Assembly (NCBI GenBank): GCA_025345505.1
Contig: JANVCC010000062.1
Span: 11,385,412-11,449,411 of the forward strand
Direction of reading: 5' to 3'
From: Todiramphus chloris collaris
Lineage: Eukaryota; Chordata; Aves; Coraciiformes; Alcedinidae
DNA: 64,000 nt
Shown here piece by piece: positions 1 through 13,750 of this stretch. The notes under the pieces are model-generated. The model saw only the letters and a program-made list of their open reading frames with translations. It ran no database searches and had not been told where the DNA came from. Numbering within the stretch: position 1 is the stretch's first letter; the number at the start of each line of letters is the position of its first letter. The translations under genes were made by a program, and so were the position numbers.

Positions 1-3000
1 ACAGATACTCAAGCCACCACCTTTCATTATTTAGCTGTTACTGCCACATTTAATAGTCCAGCCTGTCCCCTCCACTGGACCATTACATAAATACAGATTA
101 ATCTACCTCCTGTGCCTCTGGTGAAAACCAGCGTGGGGAAGGCAGCTCAATGCATACCATAACATTTAAGAGGAAGAAGACAGAAAGGCAATGAGGAAAT
201 CATTTGACTGCTTTATACCACAAGGTTTTGCCAGCACACGTGCACGACAAAGGTGCGCAAGATGGCACAGAGCTCGTGCAGTCACAAGGAGGGTTGTTGA
301 CAGTGGAGCTTGACCATGCCCTAAAGGTCAGAGACTAGAACAGGGCAGATTCTTTCCCACCTGAAATCCTTTGCGCAGTGGCGTAACTCCTGGTTACAGA
401 TATCACAAGCGTTGTTTTGCAGAGCCCTTCTCAGCACTCCCGGCAACGTTTTATCAGGAAGCCTACTTTGCTATGGCAAGGGGCACCACTAACAATGAGA
501 ACAGCAGGGGTTTTGCATCACCCTCTCTGACCCTCTTTTCTCAGCTGGCTTTAAAGCCACAAGAGCTGAAATATCTGTTCTCTTGCCTCACGACGGAGCT
601 GACAGGAAGCACAAGCACAACACCACTGGGTAAGAGGAGGGGAGATTTCTTCTGAAGGCCACAAAGGCAGTCACCACCTACAAGAGCTGCCTCCTCACGC
701 TGAGCTTGGCTTTACCAGACATACTTCTGAGGAGTGGTGCATTTCAGCCACACAATCAGAAGAAAGAATTATAGCAGAAATACCATTTTTGCAGCTATTG
801 TTTATAATCTACAGCTGCTTCTTCAGCTTCAAACAGATAGAAATCACAGATCCCAAGAAATGTAAATAAATGTATCATTCTTTTGTTGACGTGCACTTCA
901 GCTGTCACCCCTCATTCCTATTTTGAAGATCTTTAGTATACTGTTTATCAAAAGGAATTGTTTCTAGTTACTTATGTTTTAAGGGCTGCTCCATCAATTA
1001 TTTTTTCATAGTTGAACCCCAGTAAACTTCTATCCAGCATTCTTGCTTCCCTTTCACCACCACAGCCAATCCTACATACTAATTAAAAACAGGATATGTC
1101 AATTAAATTGCACTCCATTTTCCTAATAAGATCGTTTTGGGCTTTTTCTTTTCTTGCTTGCTTACTACCTGCTTCATGAAGAGACTATGAGGTTGCACGA
1201 CATTCAACACCATCAGCTCTACCTTCCGTAGGAGAAGCAGACTGTCTTTTCCCCCTGTCAGTCCACATATCATAAACATCAAATGCAGATCAGTAGCAAG
1301 TTGCTGGCAACTGACAGCTTGCTGGTTGCGTTTTGTGCCTCTGTTTCTAGCTCTAGGGCTCTACTGCAATAATGAGGAGCAAAGATACTGGTTTCCTCCC
1401 TCTCCTCTGTAACCTCTGAGCAGTTCATCCCCAATTTGCAATTCCATCTGCTCACCTTTCTCTTGGTTTATATTCTGTCTAAGCGGAGCTGATCTCGGCA
1501 TTAGAGAGCACATTTGAGCAAATAAGGATTCTAAAATGGAGTACAGGATCTTTAAAAAATTCCAACTGCTGGGGAAGCATCTGAAATTGTTATTCTCTCC
1601 GGTACGTAACCGGAGGGACAAGTACGCCAGCTGACCCATAACATTAAACTGGTTTTGAACACCATAAGGGTAAGGCACTTATCTGCTGTGGGGCTTCCAT
1701 GCCCTTCCAAGATCGTCTGTTGCTATACACTGCAGATGTTGCTTCCATCTTCTCGATGGAGCTGCATGGTTGGGATGGCTGTTTGCCATGAAGCACCTTC
1801 AATTCCAGAGCTTGTTCCCAGGCAACGGGATACAGGTAGAACCAGACTCATCATCAAGTCCCAAGACAAGGCCCACATGCACACCCAGATCACTCTCTGC
1901 GATAACTTTTTTTTGTCGTCTTAAACAGACAAATTCTGACACCTGATTCTACTGTAGTCATTGTGACTTGACTTCCATGGCTCACCACATTCTGTGAACA
2001 TCTCCAGGGCCAAGCATGTTAAATAAAACTACATGTATGTATTTCTTAATAGTTCTGGAGCAATGAATCCAATTATTCATACAAAAGATGTGTTCATGTG
2101 GCAAATGGAACTAAGGGTACATATTGCAGCTAGAATCTTGCACCCACAGATGACAAGATTTTTATAGGATCATAACTGCAAATTAGTATTTTTTTCCTGT
2201 GCTTCTGATCAGTTAGCTGAATGGAACATCTATTATAGCAGCCTATTATGACTGTATCATTTGTTTTAACAGCTTCAGTGTCCTTGTCTAAAGCTCCATC
2301 ACTGTACAGCAGCTGGTCCAGGCAGAACTCTTCATTTAACAAAGCAATCGCAGACATTACTAACTAGGAATCCAAGGCCTTCACTGTGAAACCCAATATT
2401 GCTCTCCAACATTCTTTCTTAACCTACTCGTGATATTTTTTTTCCTCCCATACCCTTATATTTGCCCCTAAATTTCTCTGACGTTCATATTTCCTCACTT
2501 TAACTCACGACTTCTATGCAGTGATTCTCACTGACAAATCTTCACTGTGCCATATAGAATTCCCAGAGAAGTTACCCTGCTGGTAATAAAGACATCTGTA
2601 AACAAAGGAGGGTCCCAAATTGCAACACTGGGTCTGCACACTATCTGCTTTCAGAGATGAGGCCAAATATGCCAGAATTTTGCAAGTGGTTCTTCAGTTG
2701 GTCAAAATCCCCATTCTACATGTTGTTAAATCTTCTTTCATTAGCAAAGTTAAACGTCTGTGAATGATGTTACCTCTCAAGAATAAGTCAGGTTTTGGAG
2801 GACGTCTGGTCAGCAACGTGCCCTTCCCTGAACTGAAGCATCCTTCCCCCACTCCGGAATGGGTGATGACTTGTCCCTAGAGGTGCCATTCCTAAAAAAC
2901 CCACAAAGAAGTTGTGGCAGGTAGTTGTGACAAGTATAACTTCATAACACACTTGACATTCATTTAGCCTGCTCAAACTCCATGGCTCCAGTGGTCTTAG

Positions 3001-5586
3001 TGCCACTTTACTGGGCTAGATCACTGTTAACCCTTTGACCTGAGAGCCTAGCTCACACTGCAAGACTTGTCAGGGTGTTTCTTAGCCTGCAAGATGGAAC
3101 TGTAAGCACCCGAGTCCCCTTTGCTGCATCCTTGTTTGGCTGCGAGAAGTGCTAACACAATCCCACACAGAAGATGTCGATGACAAAGCTCTGATGTGGA
3201 TGAGGTTGGGGTGTGTAGACACAGCTGAAGGGGATCGGTTCCTTCTCCCCACCCCAGCTCTGAGTTTGCAACAAGTACTGGAGAAATCCCTCATCCAGCA
3301 CATATTAGTGAGGTTTTATAACTTCCCTCCTCATAGAAAGCACAGAGTTACCTCCCTGGGTTTTGGTCCTTTTCCCCATCTGAAAATGAAATCTTTCCCC
3401 TGGACTAGCAGCTCTCAGCTCACCCCCAAGGCTGCACAGGCAAACAGAATCAGAAACCAGTAAGGGACAGGACCACTTCCACACACACATTTACACTAGC
3501 TGCCTTATATATCCATCTCTTTTTGCCCTTTCTTATAACCTGACCATCAACTTGCTTCCTCAGCATCCAAGGCAACCCTTGCTCCCTGACTCACTGCCAA
3601 GGCAGGGTTTGCTGACCCCGGCATGATGCCTATATGCAGCTCATGGCTCACCCTGGAGGGCATTGTTTTCCAGAGGTGGCTTCTGTGGCATGGTGCTATA
3701 CAAATAAAGATCATTGTCATCCTCAGAAGCTCTTCTCAGGCTATGGCAAACGTTTTACCATGGGATAGCCTTTAAAAACTGCTTGGGCAGCCAACACTGA
3801 TTGTAACCCAGGCTACCGAAGCAGGGTAAGACCTTGCACAACCTCTGGCTGTTTTCTTCTCTCCCATAAAGCTGCATTTAATCAGTATTATTTCCAGAAT
3901 TTACTAAGCTTTTGCTGCCTCTAGAGAGCTTAGGACTCAGAAGAAAACTTGGCAATTTAAAAGAAAACATTCAGCATATTATGTAAAGCTATTCTTAGCA
4001 CACACATGTAATTTCTAAGAGGCCTAAATCACAGTAAGTGTTTTAAAGTAAGAAAAACAGTAATTCGATAGGAAGCTTCTACCCTGCCAGTCTAAAGGAC
4101 AGAAGTTCATGTTGAACCGTGCACATTCTCAATAGGAATCTGATGTCCTGAGGGATCAAGAACAAGTCTAGATCTTGGGTGCAAAAATCACGTAACAGGG
4201 ATACACTCTGACTGTCATGCCTAAGGACATTTGTTCTCCTGAACAAAGCAGTTATTGTCACCGGGTCAGCAGCACGGGAGGCTCTTCTCCAGTGAACAGC
4301 CCATCCGGGTGAAGCAGTGGGACAAATAGGTTAGACTATGATGCTGCTGCCCCCTCACAGCTTCAGCTGCCAGAGGACAAAGCATACCTGGCTAGACATG
4401 GCACACGAGGCTTTAAGAACAAAAATGAGGAAGAAAAATGACAAGAAAGAACTACCAAGGTAAATTTTACCTTAAAAGTTTGGTACAGACTGACTTCCTT
4501 TCATGAACTCCTCCTTCCCTGAATGTTTTATGTATAGCTAGCAAGGTATCCTGCCGGTCACAAGAGGCTGACAGGTGAGCAGGCACCCATCTGAGCAGAT
4601 TCCAATTCTATATACCCAAAGCCTTTCTCATGATGTCATATATATGATGGCTATCAATACTAGGCTCTCACTGCTGAAAAATGCCTTCTCTTTTGTCTCC
4701 CTCATCCCACATGAACGAGGTATTTTTATCTTGAAGGCAGGCTCATTTACTGCCACAAAGTCCACACAGCCAGTAGCGAATGGCACCGTGTGTCTAGACC
4801 GCAAAAGGCACCGTGCTCACCAGGCCAATTATGTGAGATGAATGGAGCTCAAATGCCCAGACCAGAACTGAAGACAGAGAGGCTACCTGATTAAACAAAC
4901 CATTCAAGATGAACCACATTTTAAAATGCCCCCTGCGCACACCTTTTTAGCTTCTCACTGCAATTGCAATATTTTATTTGGAAGCTGGGAAAAGACCAGG
5001 TTGTGGCCCTAGGCAGCCACAGTAGATGTATATTATGGGAAGTACGCTTAGGGTGACAGTTATAGACACACTGTCTCCAGAAAAACACTTCATTTACAAG
5101 ACAGATTTGACAGCTCAGTTTGTTTGCAATGCAGAGCACTCCTCCCAAACCCCCACATGGCCCTGTGAGCTTTGATTACTTCTTTGATGCCAGCTCTTCC
5201 ATAGAGACCTCTGAAATGGAAGTGATGAATGAGGTCCTGTCAGGCTCCATTCCCTGGGTGGCCTTGAATCCATCCAGTTATCTGTTACGCTGCCAGCCCT
5301 GACAGTGATGAACACAATGCAGGCAGCTGACAACACCCCTACTCATTACAAAAGAAAAAAAGAGATAGATGGAAAGAGGTATGTTTGCCACCCTTCAATG
5401 CTTCACTCATCTACACTACCTTCAGAGGACCTGCTTGGGGAGGAGATGATGGAGTCTGTTTACACAATTACGTGGAACAGGAGATCCAGCATCCCTCAGC
5501 TCCATCCACTGAGGCTGAACATCAAGCTGCCCAGAGGCTGGCATTTCTCCCGTTTCTTTAATTAAGTCGTCTGCAGTTCACGTTCA
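1..5586. other. Non-coding sequence, nothing recognised
   Basis: No gene, RNA gene or transposon is recognisable here on either strand. Open frames reach only about 105 codons, and they occur on both strands and overlap one another, as expected by chance. Their translations show no family motif, signal peptide pattern or repeat that I know. CpG is sparse and base composition is unremarkable. Small exons of a large spliced gene cannot be excluded by eye. Confidence 0.6.
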
Positions 5587-6243
5587 TTGCAGACATGCAT
5601 TCTGATGAGTCTGTCACGTGCACGAAGACCACACAGTAGCCTGACCACACTTCTATTTCCATGTATCACAAACAAGGTGTCTGCTAACCAAACTAGTAAC
5701 TCAGAAAAAGATGAAAGCTGGGAAGAACTGGGAAGAACTGTTAGCCTGGTTTGTTGCAGTTATGGCAGATTACAAAGCAGCATTGTTTTCTCCATTGCCC
5801 TAACATGGGAGCAGAAGTTCCTGCATGGGAATCTCTGGGTATTCTCTCTTGTTTTGCCTCCAGCAGACTGTCTAATCACTCAGTGCTCTGCTCGTTGGCT
5901 TGTTTCATCAGGACTGACCCACATGAACTCACAAACAAGTTTCTACAACAATGGAGGCTGGGAAGGTAATGTATATCACCTTCTAGAGCCATCACACTCT
6001 TCTGAAGCTACAGAGGAAGCAAGAGACACAAACAAAATGTTCAGACATACAATGCACAGAGCTTGTCATCTTTCACCCAGATGGATGCTGCTTCACCTCA
6101 CTCTTTCGCCGTGTACTCCCAAATTAAAAGTCAGTCACACATGCCTGAATTTATACCTTAAAACAAAACGCACACCACAGCGCTCGCATTCCACAGACGC
6201 ACCCCGAAGGCAGGCTGAAAAATTTCTGTCTAAACCACTATGA
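5587..6243 (+). other. Longest open reading frame (218 codons), probably not a gene
   Basis: This is the longest ATG-to-stop frame in the window. The predicted protein has no domain, membrane segment pattern or motif that I recognise, and its composition looks random, rich in Ser, Leu, His and Cys. A second frame (5751-5969) overlaps it on the same strand. A rough chance estimate for six frames over 64 kb gives a few tenths of one expected frame this long, so its existence is not surprising. There is no visible promoter, Kozak-like start or splice context that would favour a gene. Confidence 0.75.
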
Positions 6244-6342
6244 AAGAGAAAACAGGATTTGTTTGTTGCTTTTAAATCACAAGTCTTTTTCCATGGCGTC
6301 TTTTCATTTTCCACCACTAACACATAATAAACCTCAAAACAT

Positions 6343-6365
6343 GGGGGGGGGGGGGGGGGGGGGGG
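6343..6365 (+). repeat. Poly-G run, 23 bases
   Basis: An uninterrupted run of 23 G follows CAAAACAT and precedes TGCC. Long G homopolymers are much rarer than A or T runs in vertebrate DNA, and this one could form a G-quadruplex. Its exact length is likely to be polymorphic or affected by sequencing error. Confidence 0.97.
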
Positions 6366-9300
6366 TGCCTTCATATGCCACTTCAATATTTTCTTTTAAA
6401 AAATCAACCTGGTTATTTCCTGTCCTCATTATGATTCGGATTTCCCAAGCTCTCTCTCAAATACTGTACCACAGAAAGCTTATATTACCCTGGAAAAGGA
6501 GGCACTGCAAAATAATTCCAGAATAAATATCATTTCAAACAAATGTTTACACTTTGATTTTGCTTAGAGTTCACAATTTTCAATTTAAATGAAATGGTTT
6601 TGCTTATTTTCATTTTCCCAGAACAAAGAACTTTCATAATGTTGGATTTAACAAACTGATACTAACCATTTAAATGCAGACATTTACTTTTAATCAGCTA
6701 CCTGAGCTCTGTCTATAGTCACTGGAAAGAAACATCTCCAAAAGCAAATAGCATCCTAGAAACCATTTTATCTTAGAAATCTGTCTTTAGATGGATCGAT
6801 CCCTTCAGGTGCTTCTCTCTTGTCATTTACTATCGAGGGAGCGACAATATCTATTGTAGACTAGGCACCTAAGTTTGGTCACTAGCAAGGCAGATGTCAA
6901 AATAATGAGTAACATAGAGCAGAGACCTTTCCTTTGTTGGTTCACATCTAAGTACTAAAACTACAACTGACAAAGAAAAAAAAAATAAGTGATGCTTTAT
7001 TTCAGGAAGCAACTGCTCCTTCATTTACAAAAGATACTACAGCTCTTGTAAATGCTGTTGAAGAGCAGAACTCTTCTCTCAGAGGAAGTGACCAGTCTGC
7101 TTCTCCTGGTTTTGTAGGGCTGCCCTTCAGGCAAACGTAGTGGAAGAAGTACAGTTGTCAAAGATTTTCACAGAGGCAAGTCAAAAAACCCAGGGGCAAG
7201 AGAACGTCTACAGTCGTAGTTTTAATTTCATTCCTTTTCATTATTTTGCATATTTAATACACCAACACATACTTTGGAAACCACCGCACAGAAAGCTGAG
7301 CCTACAAATTAGTGCTTACTCCTGTCTATCTCAGCACCTCCCTCTGCTGAGCTTCCACAAACCGCTCAGCAATGCCTGATGGACCTTGGTAAAAATCAAT
7401 TCAATACGAAACTAAACCTCTATTCAAATAGCTTGGTGTTTAAACATTTAGGAGAAAATAAGCTTTCATAAATCCTGGGAAGTTACACGTTCAGCTCTCC
7501 ATGCTGAAACAACCATTACAACAGCCCGTAAGGAAAGGCTCTCTTTCCAGGAGGCAGCTCCTGAGCTGTACAAGCCTGGGACAGATTTGTCCCCAGAACT
7601 GTATGATCCACTCCTGTATCGACTGCAAGGGCTCCATTTCCTGCACAGATTTAAAATCCTCTCTTATTTAAAGCATGAGATGAGGAAAAAAGCAAAAATC
7701 CACAAGAACTGTGCTGCTGAGAACATAGCACAGAGGCTGTTTGTCACTGGATTAACCTCTGGTAGACACGGCTCTACTAAGTAAGCCTTGTTGATGGCAG
7801 TGGTAAATTTGGTGCTCAGACTATAAGCTGAAGGAGTGCAAATAGTAGAAAGCCTGACTCTTATCTCGAGTTAGAAGATGCATGAGAAATGGCTTGGCCT
7901 ACTCATAAGATACTATATGAGGTCCAGGGTACAATTTAGAGAGACGAATTAATCCAGCGTATTTCTGTTCTCTCAGCCTTAAAGAGGCAATCAATCAATT
8001 ACTATTTATATCTGTATTACCTGGATGCATTACTGAGGAAAAAGACCATGTTAAAGAGAGTCATCTTTAAAACAACTACATCTTTAACCACTAAAGGAAG
8101 CATGCTGCAAGCACTTACTGAACTTGCCTGGACAGCAATAAGCAAAGAGCAGAAACGCAGGAAAAATGACTAATTAATACTCGACAGGTCCTAGTGCACT
8201 CAAACATATCCAGTCCTGACCCTGGACATCCTGAAAGGGTTCTTCAGAGGGTCTCCCCACAGAGCCAAATCCACACATCTCACAACCTCTTCTTCCCAAA
8301 CCCTGAAAAAAGCAACCCTATTGCTTAGCAGATACTGATGGATGTGCTGATGGGGAGGAAGCTGCAATTGCATCAGGAGACACAAAATTACACTACTCAC
8401 AGACAGGTGGCACAGAGAAGCAAAGAAAGGCTTTATCCTGCCCACCCCTTCCCCATAACTCCATCTCCAATGGTGGATGTAGTGATAAGCCTGGACCTAC
8501 ACTACAACCTAGTACCATCAGATAAGCACAGAAAACAGGACTGGAAAGGGCACCCAGTGCACTCCGTCGCCAGGGCAGCGAGCATAGTTCCTGTACTACC
8601 CTCAGTAGGGTTAACTAGCGACAGTCATCCACCCATCTCCCACAGCTTATCACCCAATATAATCTGCAAGATGCCATGAGGAAATGTATTTCTTTTCTGT
8701 TCCAGTAGAAGCACAGAATATGGCAGTGCCATTCCCAAGTTCCCAGAAACACCTGCAGTTATCATTCCCAGCTTGTCTTTTTTGATCAAGAAATCACACT
8801 TGTCTAATTGTTGGCATCTGGGATTGTGCAAATAAACAAAAATATACACCACCTAAATTTTATCCTAAATGATCTTTTCATAAAACAGCCTGGAGCATTA
8901 CATTTAGGTAAAGCTACTAAAACGGCGTGTGTGGTGTAGTGCACATGTATTAAGCTCAAATAACTTTTTTTTTTTTCACTTAACTAAAAAGAATAACTCA
9001 GAATTATGACTCCTGTATCAGTCCCTTCTCCTTCATCCTACTTAATTCAGGAAATAATAGACTGTCGGCACCTTGAGGCAGAAAATACCACTCTACCTGT
9101 GTTACCCCCTGCAGATGTGTCTCAGAATCTTCCAGCAAGGAAGAGTCTGTGACACCCAAACATTTTCCTGTGGTTTACCATCACTGCCTTTGGGAAAGCT
9201 TTCCAAAGATTTTATCCAAATTTGCTCCTTTGCAATTTACACACAATTTTGTTCTATCCTAGGTTTTGATGAACAAAAAATTTTCTTCCTCTCTGCCTAT

Positions 9301-9831
9301 TTGAAAGCTATCACGCTCTGTGCCCTTGGTCTTCTCTAGACCAAGCCAGCCCAGCTAGCCCAACGTCAGCCCTTCCTCCTGCACCACAGAAGTTCCAGAT
9401 ATTCCTCTTTCTTTACTTGGCTGACGTCTTTCTGAAGGAGTAGTGACAGTCCGAGTAACCATGATTGCATTCATTCTGGCTTTCAGGTTTGAACCAAAAT
9501 CAAACCTACTCTTCTGCTCATTTTGATGTTAGATCTTTTACAAGTTTAAGCTCTTTTAGATAGCAATACTTCAGAATAAGCCTTTCTACCTGTGTATTTT
9601 TATACTGCCACAACACAATCTATGTAGTCTGAAGGACAACTCTGGCAAGCAGAATGGAGCACACCAACAAAACTATTTCTGACAAAACAATAAAGTAGTC
9701 TGAACTTTGAAAAAACCTACAAAACCTGGGAAGTTCTTCACAGATAAGTTATTTCGGGCTCTACAGGAAACTTTTGCGCAATGCCAATCCACTAAGAGCT
9801 GCCTCCCCTAAACACATGGCTAACTCAATCC
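6366..9831. other. Non-coding sequence, nothing recognised
   Basis: AT-leaning non-coding DNA with short open frames only (113 codons at most). A 12-T run lies at about 8965-8976. A phrase near 7850-7875 (CCTGACTCTTATCTC) faintly recalls old CR1-type tails but is too short to call. No splice-bounded coding segment stands out. Confidence 0.6.
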
Positions 9832-9858
9832 CTGGTGTAACGCCTGGATTTACACCAG
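9832..9858. repeat. 9-bp perfect inverted repeat, possible ancient CR1-type relic
   Basis: CTGGTGTAA (9832-9840) is followed after 9 bases by its exact reverse complement TTACACCAG (9850-9858). From general knowledge, the phrase 'ttacaccag', paired with its complement, is common in the tails of old amniote CR1-like LINEs, which were once near-palindromic. Only the short core survives here, so the family assignment is inference. The inverted repeat itself is certain. Confidence 0.45.
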
Positions 9859-12800
9859 AGATTAATTTTACTCTAGAAAGATGGATGGCCAATTCCTTCA
9901 GCACCCAAAAAAATCAGGTGTCTTCACAACTCAGAGCTAGTTGTTGAAATTCCTCCTTTTTGCTGAAAATAGTCTGACTTCTCCAGACCCATTTTCCATG
10001 CCTTTCTATCCACTAGTGACAAATAAACTTCTTCATTTGCAAGTTCTCTGTAAAGGGTAGAGCTGATGGACAAGAATCAACTGTCAGTGTCACTATGGGA
10101 GCAGAAGAACCCATCAGTCCCACTAGAATGTTTTGATTCATGTTAATCAAAAGCACAGTAACATCTTAAACTCTAAGACTCTGACTCGGAAGCTTCCAGA
10201 GCTTCCCAAAAATGATTCTGATCAATGGAGCAGATTAATCAAAGAATGAAGAAAGATTCACAGCTTGCCACTCAATTACAAGGGTGATTCACTTCTAAGG
10301 GTATAAGGCCTTAAAATTGAAATAACCCAAGCAAAGGAAAGGAGCAAATCAAAGCTCTTGGAAGAGCCCTTCCAGTGCAGAAGCAGGGGAAAGACAAGGA
10401 TTATTTTTACTCAATTCCACCCCCCACCCTATAAAACTTGAATGCAACTCAGGGAGAACCATTTAAGTGAAGAGCTGGGCTTGTAGCAACTCCTGACAGA
10501 ACTATAAGGCAATGCAAATTCCTGCTGTGTCCTGCAGCACCAGCCATCCCAGCATCCCTCAATGCAAGGACAGACAGGAAGGCAGAGGCAGCAGCACAGG
10601 CTCGCACACCCTGCACCCGAGCCCTTGGAAAACACAGCCTGGCTGCCTGGAGCTCCTTCAGCTTTGGAAAGATTGCACACTGGGTCTGAGGGCTCGTTTC
10701 ATCAGCTAGGCAGTAATCTGTCTCTGGTGCTGAGCACACTGGGCTTTCAAATTTCAGTGTTCTTTCAAAAAACTTCTCAGGGAGATAAGATTTGGAGACT
10801 GAAAGGAAATGCTAAGCTGGTGTCCTGCTTATCTTTCCTCTCCAATTCCCTGAAGCTCTTCAGCTGGAGACTGTATGTGCCTCCATTTGTCGTCAGTCCT
10901 GTTTCTCTGCTGCTTCCGATGGCCATTTATGCACACAGAGATCTCTCTTAGGCTAACTGGTAGGGTCCTGCTGAGGAACATCTTTTACTTTAAAAAAAAC
11001 AAAGGAAAAATCAAATAAAATAAAAAGAAACCCAGAGTCAGAACAAAGCACTTGTTTAACTTGAAGCCCAGAGTGCCTTTCTTTTCCTCATACTGTATGT
11101 GCTATTGTTAACTTTTATCAGAGGAACAGGTATTTCAGGAATCACTTCAGAGTTTCCACCACAATGATTGATGACTGGTCAAAAGAAACATCCAGAAAGC
11201 AATAAGCTGTAAAAAAGGGGAATGCACTGAGCCTGGTTCAGGATTGCCTAGCTGTGCCTTTCAAATTTCTTTCATCACATCTGTGACTGTAAGCACTGCA
11301 GGGTGAGACTTTGTGGAATATTTGGAGGTGCTGATAGGTAATCCGTATTGCCATTGGTACCAACCTGAGGATAAAAGATTTAAAGAAATGGAAACACAAG
11401 GACTTGGGGGGGTGTGAAAGAAAAAAGAGCAAGAACAGTGAGATTTATGTAAACCCACTGGGAGTGCACTTTGATGAAAGACTGAGATTGCTTTGAAAGA
11501 CTTTATGGAAGAAAAAGAAGCAAGTGTTGTGTACAGGGAGAGAGGTTAGCTGGGTCACTTACCAGTCTGTCCTGATTTTCCCCATTCTTTCTCTGAAATT
11601 GTGCACATGCCATACGCATCTAATTCCACAAATCTTGCTCTGAAGTGAATCATCACACAGAAGGGGAAACTTTTTTGAATATGATTAACTTACGCCGCTG
11701 TTAGCATCAAAGCTCAAGGCAGTTTGTGTATGAGAAAACTGGGAGGGGGGAAAGACCCCAGCAGAAAAAAAAAAGGAGACTTGGCTTATATGGGGAGCAC
11801 GTGCACAAACATGCCTCACAACAGAAGTCTGTGCTGCCAGTGGGCTGCTGGTACTTAAGAGACAAGACTCAGTCCAATACTGGCTAAGCAATTGCGTGCT
11901 ACCTGCCTACATAGAGGTTTTTTCCCCCCCAGGACTTCATCCTGCTTTGGATACAGTAGGAACCTTTTTCATTCTGAACTAGAAGATAAAGAATTGAGTT
12001 CTGACTAGAAAAGCCTGCCAGTGAGCATGGCTGACCAGCTGTTATGTGCTGTTAATTCCCATTATGGCCAATGAAGAGACATAATTCAACCCAAGTGAGC
12101 AGTATCCTTCAGAAGAAATGATGCAGTATGCAAATATAAGCCCTCAGTGCTGTCTTTGGTAAGCTAGTCCCCCTTCTGCTTTTGCAGGAAAAGAGTAAGA
12201 AAATTTCCTCTAACAGAGGCAATTATGCCTTTAACATGGGCCCAACTGTTAGAAGTTTTAAAAACTTTTAAAAATAGGGAAAGCAGAGAAACAAGCACCA
12301 TTAGCTGTGAATGCAATGATGAAACTTGGATGCTGTAAGAAAGCTACGTCTGAATTTGGATATTTAACACATATATCCTCCAAGACTTGTCTTTTCTTTC
12401 CATCGTTGTCTTTTTTGGTGTACATTTTACGCAGAAGGACAAAGACCTTAGTGTTTCTTCTATTTTCTCACTGCAGATCAGAGGGCAGGTACACTTCTTT
12501 GCCCTGCTTCTCTTCCCTTCACAGTAGTAACTGTTGGAGGCTTGTGCTGAAAGACACAGTAATGTGTGATACTGGCTTTCAGTAATTTTGAGGCTCTTCT
12601 GCCCCACGCACCAACTTCCTGAGATAGCAAGAAAGAATCTCAAATCAAACGATGTAGAATCTAAGAAAAAAAAAAAAGCCCTAAAAAAAAAACTTTATAC
12701 CACTATCAACACTTAAGGCTGTCTGGCACTTGAAGGCAATTTGATCCATTTGCAGCACTACAGGTCATTACCGAGCTCATCCAAAAAGAGCCAATTAATT

Positions 12801-13671
12801 TTCCATTCTGCCTACTCCACTGATTTGCAGAGATTATTTTCAACATAAATGCATCACAAAAGAGAGCAGAGGGTGAAGTCATGTCATTCCATGATAAGCA
12901 TGGGAACCTCTTTCTACAAACAGGTTATACATGGAGATGTACACTGACTTCTGCAGGTCCCACTGGGAAACCAGAAGTCTTTCAGGCAAACACGACCATC
13001 CTACCAAAAAAACCCCCTAAAATGCAAGTAGAGAGATGACAAAGCAAGAAGCCCCAGCTTACATGAGGTTTTATGTAGGGATAGGAATTTCACCTGGATT
13101 TGGCTTCCACTGATTTAACAGGTAGGTGGGTAGGTAGGGTGTGCCAGCAAAAAGCACAAATCCACTTGCATACCAGCCAGCATGAGATAACCTTCACTGC
13201 ACAGATGAAGGCTGCTTGTTTTCCTCCTTATGTGACCTGTATACATGCAAGGTTATGTTTGAGGGAAAAAAAAGCCGCAACAAAAACCTTCCTCGCCAAG
13301 ACTGGCAGAAAAGGGACGATTAGAAGTTTGGTTTATCTTCTTATTTGGCAGTACTTCTCTGCTGACAAATCAGGACACATTCCCCCCCGTTGTTTATTAT
13401 CAGTGTTCCCATCAACCTATGTCTAACAACTGTAGCCCAAGCTCTCCAGCAGATTATACTGCACAACAGGAAATCTCAGAAGGTTCTCCCTTACTGCCAG
13501 ACTTCTCATTAAATCCAGTGAATTTACATTTTCTTCTGACTTACTGCACTATTAAAACTGCTATGAGAAACTTCCTGTTCTTAGCAATTTGTCTGACACA
13601 CCTACCATGATGTCAGGACATGATGTGACACCACCTTAAAGCAAGTGCCAATCATGAGTGTAATCCCGGGA
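9859..13671. other. Non-coding sequence, nothing recognised
   Basis: No gene is recognisable. At 10449-10951 several open frames overlap on both strands in a GC-richer patch, which suggests few stop codons rather than coding. Runs of A occur near 10992, 11770 and 12665-12692. A hairpin-like pair lies at 10131-10152 and is listed separately. Two POU octamers (ATGCAAAT) lie at 10512 and 12128. Confidence 0.6.
10131..10152. repeat. 8-bp inverted repeat with 6-bp spacer
   Basis: TTTTGATT (10131-10138) and AATCAAAA (10145-10152) are exact reverse complements separated by CATGTT. The arms resemble TCF/LEF or homeodomain-cofactor half sites, but this length could arise by chance in AT-rich DNA. Confidence 0.6.
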
Positions 13672-13687
13672 CTGCTGAATTCAGCAG
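13672..13687. repeat. 16-bp perfect palindrome
   Basis: CTGCTGAATTCAGCAG is identical to its own reverse complement and is centred on GAATTC. The flanking bases do not extend the symmetry. No function is evident. It lies just upstream of a possible ancient CR1 fragment. Confidence 0.85.
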
Positions 13688-13719
13688 CAGAAGTTGGTAG
13701 AAGCAAGTCTAGTCAAATC

Positions 13720-13750
13720 CTTTCACACCGACTTCAATGGAATCAGCCTC
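13720..13750. repeat. Possible ancient CR1-type fragment
   Basis: The phrase CACACCGACTTCAATGGAATC (about 13725-13745) resembles a motif common in old sauropsid CR1-like tails, built around 'gacttcaatgg'. Only some 25 bases are convincing, with no coding part and no octamer tail. The call rests on memory of the motif and is tentative. Confidence 0.3.
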
